Assembly: GCA_023700825.1 (NCBI GenBank)
Contig: JAMPYE010000328.1
Coordinates: 1 to 5,466, forward strand
DNA: 5,466 nucleotides
Source: Thermoanaerobaculia bacterium
GTDB taxonomy: Bacteria > Acidobacteriota > Thermoanaerobaculia > Gp7-AA8
Direction of reading: 5' to 3'
The translations under genes were made by a program, and so were the position numbers. Positions 1-5,466 of this stretch are shown here, one piece after another. The notes below the pieces were generated by a model. It saw only the letters and a list, made by a program, of their open reading frames with translations. It ran no database searches and was not told the origin of the DNA. How positions within the stretch are numbered: position 1 is the first letter of the stretch; each line of letters opens with the position of its first letter.

Positions 1-1
1 G

Positions 2-820
2 ACCTACGTCGCGGGAGTGAAGCATCTCGCCGCGCCTTACTGCTATCGCTGCCCGTTCGGCCTCGAGTACCCGTCCTGCAATCTCCGTTGCGCGAAGGAC
101 GCCGAGGAGTTGATCCAGACCACGACGGACGGGCAGATCGCCGCCTTCATCGCCGAGCCGATTCTCGGCGTCGGCGGTTTCATCACCCCACCCCCCGAGT
201 ACTTCAAGGAAGTGACTGCGATCGTCAAACGCTACGGCGGCATCTTCATCGCCGACGAGGTGCAGACCGGCTGGGGCCGCACCGGCGACAAATGGTTCGG
301 CATCGAGCACTGGGGCGTCGAGCCCGACATCATGACCTCGGCCAAGGGGATGGCGAACGGCTCGCCGATCGGATGGACGATCGCGCGCCCCGAGATCGCC
401 GACGCGTATCCGTCCCTTACCTTCTCCACGTTCGGCGGCAACCCGGTGACCAGTGCCGCGGCGCTCGCCACGATCCGCGTCATCGAGGAGAACGAGCTGC
501 CAAAGAAGGCAGCCGTCGTCGGCGGCTATCTGCGCGGGAAGCTCGAGGAGTTGAAGGCGAAGTACGAAGTCATCGGCGACGTTCGCGGCATGGGGCTCAT
601 GCAGGCGATCGAATGCGTCACCGACAAGGCTTCGAAGACGCCTAACGCGTCGGCGGTGATGCACGTGTTCGAGGAGACGAAGCGCCGCGGCGTGCTGATC
701 GGCAAGGGAGGCCTGAACGGCAACGTCATCAGGCTCGGGCCGCCTCTCATCGCGTCGCTTCCCGACATCGACGTGCTCGTGGAGGCTCTCGATGGAGCGT
801 TCTCGAGCTTGAAGAAGTGA
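2..820 (+). CDS. Class III aminotransferase, AGXT2/beta-alanine type (5' partial)
   Basis: PLP-dependent transaminase, probably moving the amino group of beta-alanine or 3-aminoisobutyrate to pyruvate or glyoxylate, the last step of reductive pyrimidine breakdown in the cytosol. The reading frame is open from base 2 (TYVAG, then a GTG at 17), so the true start lies upstream. About 270 residues are present and roughly 170 N-terminal residues of a usual 430-450 aa protein are missing. The class III signature is clear: FIADEVQTGWGR holds the PLP-ring Asp (codon 254-256), TSAKGMANG holds the Schiff-base Lys (344-346), and TFGGNP follows. The C-terminal part (IGDVRGMGLM, RGVLIGKGG) resembles animal AGXT2, as does the Cys-rich stretch near the start (CYRCPFGLEYPSC). 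Substrate is inferred from the neighbours; an omega-amino-acid:pyruvate or GABA-type activity is possible. It is followed after 67 bases by dihydropyrimidinase. Confidence 0.9.
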   Translation, partial: TYVAGVKHLAAPYCYRCPFGLEYPSCNLRCAKDAEELIQTTTDGQIAAFIAEPILGVGGFITPPPEYFKEVTAIVKRYGGIFIADEVQTGWGRTGDKWFGIEHWGVEPDIMTSAKGMANGSPIGWTIARPEIADAYPSLTFSTFGGNPVTSAAALATIRVIEENELPKKAAVVGGYLRGKLEELKAKYEVIGDVRGMGLMQAIECVTDKASKTPNASAVMHVFEETKRRGVLIGKGGLNGNVIRLGPPLIASLPDIDVLVEALDGAFSSLKK

Positions 821-827
821 ACGACAA

Positions 828-864
828 GGAGCGCCGGCGCACTGCCGGCGGGTCCGCCGGCTCC
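828..864 (+). other. GC hairpin between aminotransferase and dihydropyrimidinase
   Basis: GCCGGCG (844-850) pairs with CGCCGGC (855-861) around a GGTC loop. An alternative outer pairing GGAGC (828-832) with GCTCC (860-864) exists, and the palindrome GCCGGC occurs three times (833, 844, 856). There is no T-run after it, so it is not a classical intrinsic terminator. It more likely affects mRNA stability or is a remnant of a dispersed repeat within an operon gap. Confidence 0.45.
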
Positions 865-875
865 AGACCGGCGTC

Positions 876-883
876 GAGGAGGG
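876..883 (+). promoter_or_regulatory. Ribosome binding site of dihydropyrimidinase
   Basis: GAGGAGGG lies just before the ATG at 888, with GGAGG at 878-882 and a 5-base spacer. This strong Shine-Dalgarno fixes the start and sits downstream of, not inside, the preceding hairpin. Confidence 0.8.
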
Positions 884-887
884 TGGA

Positions 888-2273
888 ATGCGAACACTGA
901 TCAGGAACGGCCGCGTCATCACGGCCGTCGATGACTACCACGCCGACGTTCTCATCGAGGGCGAAACGATCACGACCATCGGGAGCTCTCTCTCAATGGA
1001 GACCGACAGGACGATCGACGCCGCCGGGTGCTACGTCATCCCGGGTGGCATCGACCCTCACACGCACATGGAACTGCCGTTCGGCGGCACCTTTTCGTCG
1101 GACAGCTTCGAGACCGGCACGATCGCCGCCGCGCACGGCGGCACGACCTCGATCATCGACTTCGCCGTGCAGGGCCACGGCGAGGCGCTCAACCTCGCGA
1201 TCGACAAGTGGCACGCGAAAGCCGAGGGGAAGACCGCAATCGACTACGGCTTCCATCTCATCTGCACCGACCTTCCGGACTCGCGCCTTCCCGAGATGAA
1301 GTCGGCGATCTCGCAGGGAATCTCGAGCTTCAAGCTCTTCATGGCCTACCCGGGAGTCTTCCTCGTCGACGACGGCACGATCTTCCGGGCGATGACGACG
1401 GCGGCCGAGGCCGGCGGCCTGATCTGCATGCACGCCGAGAACGGCGTGATCATCGACGTCCTCGTCAAGCAGGCGATCGCCGCGGGGAGGACCGCGCCGA
1501 AGTATCACGCGATGACGCGCCCGACGAAAGCCGAAGCAGAAGGAGCCGGTCGCGCGATCGCGATCGCGGAGATGGCCGGCGCGCCGGTGTACATCGTTCA
1601 CCTGAGCTGCCACGACGCTCTCAAGAAAGTCGTCGAGGCGCGAGACAACGGCATTCCCGCGTACGCGGAGACCTGTCCGCAGTATCTCTTCCTCGACGAC
1701 ACGCTCTACGACCGCGAAGGCTTCGAAGGAGCGAAGTGGGTCATGACCCCGCCGCTGCGCAACCTGGAGAACCAGGAGCACCTCTGGCGAGGGCTGAAGT
1801 TCAACGATCTGCAGGTCGTCTCGACCGACCATTGCCCCTTCTGCATGAAGGAGCAGAAGGAGTTAGGCCTCAACGACTTTTCGAAGATCCCGAACGGCGG
1901 CCCGGGAGTCGAGCACCGGATGAGCCTCGTCTACAACGGTGGCGTCGTCCCGGGGAAGATCAACGTCAACCGCTTCGTCGAGATCGTCTCGACCGCGCCC
2001 GCGAAGATCTTCGGCCTTTTCCCGAAGAAGGGGACGGTCGCGGTCGGCTCGGACGCCGACATCGTCATCTTCGATCCGAACGCAGAGCAGACGATCAGCG
2101 CGAAGACGCACCACATGCGCGTCGACTACTCGGCGTACGAAGGAATGAAGGTGCGCGGCGTGGCGAAGACCGTCCTCTCGCGCGGCAAGGTCATCATCGA
2201 GAACGGCAAGTACGTCGGCAAGGCGGGCGACGGGCGGTTCCTCAAGCGGGGACTGTTCAATTCGCCGCGTTAA
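888..2273 (+). CDS. Dihydropyrimidinase / D-hydantoinase
   Basis: Cytosolic zinc amidohydrolase that opens 5,6-dihydrouracil or dihydrothymine to the N-carbamoyl-beta-amino acid (EC 3.5.2.2); such enzymes often also hydrolyse 5-substituted hydantoins. The 461 aa length is normal for bacterial family members. The binuclear metal site is complete: His58 and His60 in GIDPHTHME, the Lys149 to be carbamylated in SSFKLFMAYPG, His182 in CMHAEN, His238 in VHLSC and Asp314 in STDHCPF. Tyr154, just after the Lys, and Asn336 in PNGGPG match residues that contact the ring in characterised hydantoinases. The ATG has a strong Shine-Dalgarno. The stop TAA is followed after only 3 bases by a heptamer repeat array. 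Dihydropyrimidinase is preferred over allantoinase or dihydroorotase because of these motifs and because a beta-ureidopropionase is encoded nearby. Confidence 0.95.
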   Translation: MRTLIRNGRVITAVDDYHADVLIEGETITTIGSSLSMETDRTIDAAGCYVIPGGIDPHTHMELPFGGTFSSDSFETGTIAAAHGGTTSIIDFAVQGHGEALNLAIDKWHAKAEGKTAIDYGFHLICTDLPDSRLPEMKSAISQGISSFKLFMAYPGVFLVDDGTIFRAMTTAAEAGGLICMHAENGVIIDVLVKQAIAAGRTAPKYHAMTRPTKAEAEGAGRAIAIAEMAGAPVYIVHLSCHDALKKVVEARDNGIPAYAETCPQYLFLDDTLYDREGFEGAKWVMTPPLRNLENQEHLWRGLKFNDLQVVSTDHCPFCMKEQKELGLNDFSKIPNGGPGVEHRMSLVYNGGVVPGKINVNRFVEIVSTAPAKIFGLFPKKGTVAVGSDADIVIFDPNAEQTISAKTHHMRVDYSAYEGMKVRGVAKTVLSRGKVIIENGKYVGKAGDGRFLKRGLFNSPR

Positions 2274-2276
2274 GGC

Positions 2277-2340
2277 AGGTCAAAGGTCAGAGGTCAAAGG
2301 TCAAAGCAGTCAAAGGCGATAGGCGAAAGGCGATAAGCAG
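2277..2340 (+). repeat. Heptamer repeat array, left arm of inverted pair
   Basis: Tandem 7-bp units. Four copies of AGGTCAA/AGGTCAG (2277-2304) are followed by AGCAG and a TCAA remnant, then three copies of AGGCGAT/AGGCGAA (2314-2334) and AAGCAG. The same blocks occur in the same order on the - strand at 4274-4345. Bases 2277-2303 match 4319-4345 exactly in inverted orientation (27 bp). Bases 2314-2340 match 4274-4300 with two differences in 27. The array begins 3 bases after the dihydropyrimidinase stop codon. No reading frame or promoter is evident in it. Confidence 0.9.
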
Positions 2341-2347
2341 ACCGTCG

Positions 2348-2364
2348 TCGTCGCGAAGCGACGA
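2348..2364 (+). other. Hairpin with GAA triloop
   Basis: TCGTCGC (2348-2354) pairs fully with GCGACGA (2358-2364) around a GAA triloop. The core GCGAAGC is the well-known exceptionally stable DNA mini-hairpin. A counterpart with GAA on the opposite strand sits at 4206-4224 on the other side of the transporter gene. Confidence 0.6.
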
Positions 2365-2373
2365 AACATCGGT

Positions 2374-2397
2374 AGCCCCCGGCTTCAGCCGGGGGTT
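2374..2397 (+). other. Strong GC hairpin, TTCA loop
   Basis: Eight G-C pairs (2376-2383 with 2388-2395) plus a G-T and an A-T pair outside close a TTCA loop. It is followed by TTCGAATGA and not a T-run, so termination by the intrinsic mechanism is not supported. It could reduce read-through or protect the 3' end of the upstream message, or be a copy of a dispersed intergenic palindrome. Confidence 0.6.
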
Positions 2398-2404
2398 CGA
2401 ATGA

Positions 2405-2435
2405 CATGATCATGAGCCGCGCCGCTTCAGCGGCG
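2405..2435 (+). other. CATGATCATG palindrome and second TTCA-loop hairpin
   Basis: A perfect 10-bp palindrome, CATGATCATG (2405-2414), is followed by CGCCGC (2420-2425) pairing with GCGGCG (2430-2435) around the same TTCA loop as the hairpin at 2374-2397. The palindrome could be an operator or a chance site. The hairpin ends 31 bases before the transporter ATG, so in mRNA it would sit in the 5' leader. Confidence 0.5.
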
Positions 2436-2466
2436 TCACACCAACGACGCGAGCGCAGACGATACG

Positions 2467-3963
<1,497 letters not shown>

Positions 3964-3986
3964 ACATCACACGCGAAAATCGTTTC

Positions 3987-4000
3987 GCCGCTCACGCGGC
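3987..4000 (+). other. Short hairpin with TCAC loop
   Basis: GCCGC (3987-3991) pairs with GCGGC (3996-4000) around TCAC. The same loop, also closed by a C-G pair, caps the hairpins of units 1 and 3 in the adjacent 48-bp array, so it is probably a diverged member of that family. Confidence 0.5.
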
Positions 4001-4012
4001 TGTTTCGATTCG

Positions 4013-4154
4013 GGCCGCTGCGCGGTTCCGGACCCTCACGGGTCCGGCTACGCATCTCACGGCCGCCGCGCCGTTCCGGACCCTTACGGGTCCGGCTACG
4101 CTTCTCACGGCCGCTGCGCGGCCTTGGGCCCTCACGGGCCTCGTGCGATCTCGG
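4013..4154 (+). repeat. Tandem 48-bp hairpin repeat, 3 units
   Basis: Unit 1 is 4013-4060 and unit 2 is 4061-4108, identical at 44 of 48 positions. Unit 3 (4109 to about 4154) is degenerate. In units 1 and 2, CCGGACCC pairs with GGGTCCGG (8 bp: 4028-4035/4040-4047 and 4076-4083/4088-4095) around TCAC or TTAC. In unit 3 the stem is GGGCCC with GGGCCT (4126-4131/4136-4141), the last pair being G-T. There the A-T pair of unit 1 is replaced by a G-C pair. Unit 3 also begins with a perfect GGCCGC/GCGGCC stem around TGC (4109-4123). No unique spacers separate units, so it is not a CRISPR array. Confidence 0.8.
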
Positions 4155-4205
4155 GATGTGATGTTCAGTGCGCCTCATTCGATTCATGCGGCGCTCTGCT
4201 CCGCC

Positions 4206-4224
4206 GCGAAAGCTTCGCTTTCGC
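4206..4224 (-). other. 8-bp hairpin, GAA triloop on the - strand
   Basis: GCGAAAGC (4206-4213) pairs with GCTTTCGC (4217-4224) around TTC, which reads GAA on the opposite strand. In position and loop it mirrors the GAA hairpin at 2348-2364, being next inside the heptamer arrays. No T-run follows on either strand. Confidence 0.6.
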
Positions 4225-4233
4225 ACTCCACGT

Positions 4234-4345
4234 GCCTCTCGCCTGCTCTGGCCTTTGGCCTCTGGCCCCTGGCCTGCTCATCGCCTCTCGCCTATCGCCT
4301 CTCGCCTGCTTGGACCTATGACCTTTGACCTCTGACCTTTGACCT
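4234..4345 (-). repeat. Heptamer repeat arrays, right arm of inverted pair
   Basis: Read on the - strand from 4345 this is five AGGTCAN-type units (the last altered), AGCAG, a GCGAG remnant with three AGGCGAN units, GAGCAG, three to four AGGCCAN-type units, AGCAG, and a last partial AGGCGAN-type block. The outer two blocks repeat the left arm (2277-2340) in inverted orientation, with a 27-bp perfect match (4319-4345) and a 27-bp match with two differences (4274-4300). The AGGCCAN block is found only on this side. The array ends 17 bases before the ureidopropionase ATG. Confidence 0.9.
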
Positions 4346-4348
4346 TCT

Positions 4349-4362
4349 GAAGGGGGTTCCCC
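4349..4362 (+). promoter_or_regulatory. Ribosome binding site of ureidopropionase, possibly occluded
   Basis: GAAGGGGG (4349-4356) is a purine-rich Shine-Dalgarno 6 bases before the ATG at 4363. The same G-run can pair with CCCC at 4359-4362 (GGGG, 3-base loop, CCCC), which would hide it and press against the start codon. It directly follows the heptamer array. Confidence 0.6.
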
Positions 4363-5232
4363 ATGCCTCGTACCGTCAAATGCGGACTGATCCAGACCTC
4401 GATGGCCTGTAAGGCCGAGGAGAGGATCGAGACGATTCGCACCGCGAATCTCGACAAGACGCTCGGCTTCGTCGAGCAGGCCGCGAAGGAAGGCGTGCAG
4501 ATCCTCTGCATGCAGGAGATCTTCACCGGCCCCTACTTCTGCGCCGAGCAGAACACGCGCTGGTACGAGGCGGTGGAGAAGATCCCCGACGGGCCGACGG
4601 TCAAGCTGCTGCAGGAGGTCGCCCGCAAGCACCGAATGGTGATCGTCGTGCCGATCTACGAGGAAGACGGGACCGGCGTCTACTACAACACCGCCGCGGT
4701 GATCGACGGCGACGGCAAGTACCTCGGCAAGTACCGCAAGAACCACATCCCCCACTGCGGCCCCGGCTTCTGGGAGAAGTTCTACTTCCGCCCCGGGAAT
4801 CTCGGCTACCCGGTCTTCGACACGATGTACGCGAAGGTCGGCGTCTACATCTGCTACGACCGGCACTTCCCCGAGGGGGCGAGAGAGTTAGGCCTCGCCG
4901 GCGCCGAGATCGTCTTCAACCCGTCGGCGACGGTCGCGGGGCTCTCGGAGTATCTCTGGAAGCTCGAGCAGCCCGCGCACGCCGTGGCGAACGCCTATTT
5001 CGTCGGCGCGATCAACCGCGTCGGCGTCGAAGCGCCCTGGAACATCGGAGAGTTCTACGGGCAGAGCTATTTCTGCGATCCGCGCGGCCAGTTCGTCGCC
5101 CAGGCCTCGCGCGACAAGGACGAGCTCGTCACCGCCGAGATCGACCTCGACAAGATCCGCGAGGTGCGCAACGTCTGGCAGTTCTACCGCGACCGGAGGC
5201 CGGAGACCTACGGCGGAATCGTGAAGCTGTGA
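4363..5232 (+). CDS. Beta-ureidopropionase (N-carbamoyl-beta-alanine amidohydrolase), nitrilase family
   Basis: Cytosolic carbon-nitrogen hydrolase that cleaves N-carbamoyl-beta-alanine (or N-carbamoyl-3-aminoisobutyrate) to the beta-amino acid, CO2 and ammonia (EC 3.5.1.6). The nitrilase catalytic residues are present: Glu52 in LCMQEIF, Lys126 in YRKNHIPH and Cys164 in VYICYDRHFPEGAR, with Glu138 a candidate for the second active-site Glu. The stretch NPSATVAGLSEYLWKLE followed by AINRVGVE is very close to animal UPB1, which favours ureidopropionase over N-carbamoylputrescine amidase or D-carbamoylase. At 289 aa it is a compact bacterial form, about 95 residues shorter than human UPB1 (384 aa), without its N-terminal extension. 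The ATG follows a good Shine-Dalgarno; upstream sequence is repeat DNA. It completes the pathway with dihydropyrimidinase and the aminotransferase. Confidence 0.92.
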   Translation: MPRTVKCGLIQTSMACKAEERIETIRTANLDKTLGFVEQAAKEGVQILCMQEIFTGPYFCAEQNTRWYEAVEKIPDGPTVKLLQEVARKHRMVIVVPIYEEDGTGVYYNTAAVIDGDGKYLGKYRKNHIPHCGPGFWEKFYFRPGNLGYPVFDTMYAKVGVYICYDRHFPEGARELGLAGAEIVFNPSATVAGLSEYLWKLEQPAHAVANAYFVGAINRVGVEAPWNIGEFYGQSYFCDPRGQFVAQASRDKDELVTAEIDLDKIREVRNVWQFYRDRRPETYGGIVKL

Positions 5233-5235
5233 GTT

Positions 5236-5253
5236 GACGCCGCGAGCGGCGTC
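5236..5253 (+). other. Hairpin just after the ureidopropionase stop
   Basis: GACGCCG (5236-5242) pairs fully with CGGCGTC (5247-5253) around CGAG, starting 3 bases after the TGA. Position suggests a transcript 3'-end or terminator role, but no T-run follows, so an intrinsic terminator is not established. Confidence 0.5.
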
Positions 5254-5317
5254 CGCGGCTGGATACTCCAACGTGTAGAGCAACACGAACGATCCCGCGA
5301 CGAACGGACCAGCTGTC

Positions 5318-5466
5318 GTCCTGAGCGCAGCGAAGGACCTCGCAGGGTAGTACGCGTGAACTTCAACGCCGCGGGTCAGCCTAACGGGTCATCGCCTGTC
5401 GCACGTTCGCACTACCCTGCGAGGTCCTTCGTCGCTTCCCCGCTTCGCGGGATCGCTCCTCAGGAC
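5318..5466. repeat. Large interrupted inverted repeat at window end
   Basis: Bases 5331-5351 are the exact reverse complement of 5411-5431 (21 bp), and GTCCTGAG at 5318-5325 matches CTCAGGAC at 5459-5466. The 59-base centre shows no gene. The right arm is longer than the left by 22 bases and carries a nested hairpin, CCCGC-TTC-GCGGG (5440-5452 region). It resembles dispersed intergenic palindromes with a CCTGAGCGNAGCGAAGGA-like core that I recall from many metagenomic genomes. No transposase is visible. Confidence 0.75.

Larger units (their letters stand above)
3964..4362. other. Gene-free stretch of 399 bases, entirely repeats and hairpins
   Basis: No convincing gene is present. Two of the three + frames stay open from about 3963 to 4320, but their translations are low-complexity products of the repeats (the 48-bp unit gives 16-residue repeats in any frame). 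From left to right: a MITE-like segment to 4167, spacer, hairpin 4206-4224, heptamer arrays 4234-4345, then the ureidopropionase ribosome binding site. I find no recognisable promoter or T-run terminator. Confidence 0.7.

Noticed and set aside
993..1832. A 279-codon open frame on - inside dihydropyrimidinase
   Set aside because: Typical antisense shadow in high-GC DNA with Arg/Val/Asp-rich composition. The + strand gene has every catalytic motif.
2374..2397. Intrinsic terminator after dihydropyrimidinase
   Set aside because: The hairpin is strong but followed by TTCGAATGA with no T-run, so I list it only as a hairpin.
2405..2414. CATGATCATG as a regulator operator
   Set aside because: A perfect palindrome, but a single copy with no matching promoter elements or second site; noted only within the hairpin entry.
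4013..4154. Possible CRISPR-like array
   Set aside because: Units are adjacent with no unique spacers, one unit is degenerate, and there are no cas genes nearby.
3965..4321. A small gene with 16-residue repeats in the gap after the transporter
   Set aside because: The repeat peptide arises in any frame because the unit is 48 bp. There is no start with a ribosome site, and the conserved features are hairpin stems, not codons.
4165..4866. A 233-codon open frame on - spanning heptamer arrays and ureidopropionase
   Set aside because: Its N-terminal part is the complement of ureidopropionase and its C-terminal part is translated repeats; no recognisable motif.

Overview
This window holds four genes, all on the + strand, that together make most of a reductive pyrimidine (uracil/thymine) or hydantoin degradation cluster. 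In order they are a class III aminotransferase cut by the left edge (beta-alanine or 3-aminoisobutyrate transaminase type), dihydropyrimidinase, an NCS1-family nucleobase/hydantoin symporter, and a nitrilase-fold beta-ureidopropionase. The transporter would import the ring. Dihydropyrimidinase opens the dihydro-ring to N-carbamoyl-beta-alanine, ureidopropionase releases beta-alanine, CO2 and ammonia, and the aminotransferase moves the amino group on to give malonate semialdehyde. The first enzyme of the route, dihydropyrimidine dehydrogenase, is not in the window and may lie outside it.

The DNA is GC-rich (clearly above 60% by eye), with strong G/C at third codon positions. The gaps carry dense short repeats and GC hairpins. 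This fits an uncultured high-GC soil or sediment bacterium, and similar intergenic repeats make me think of Acidobacteriota, but the window has no marker gene and the assignment is a guess.

Layout: 2-820 aminotransferase; 821-887 short gap with a hairpin and a good Shine-Dalgarno; 888-2273 dihydropyrimidinase; 2274-2466 repeat-filled gap; 2467-3963 transporter; 3964-4362 a 399-base gene-free stretch packed with repeats; 4363-5232 ureidopropionase; 5233-5466 gene-free tail with a hairpin and a large inverted repeat running to the window edge.

The most unusual part is the non-coding architecture. The transporter gene is bracketed by inverted arrays of 7-bp repeats (2277-2340 and 4234-4345). 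These share an exact 27-bp inverted match and a second 27-bp match with two differences. The left array starts 3 bases after the dihydropyrimidinase stop, and the right one ends 3 bases before the Shine-Dalgarno region of the ureidopropionase, so the segment looks like a cassette fitted between two operon genes. Inside it, just after the transporter, lies a 207-bp MITE-like segment with 11-bp terminal inverted repeats that contains tandem 48-bp hairpin units.
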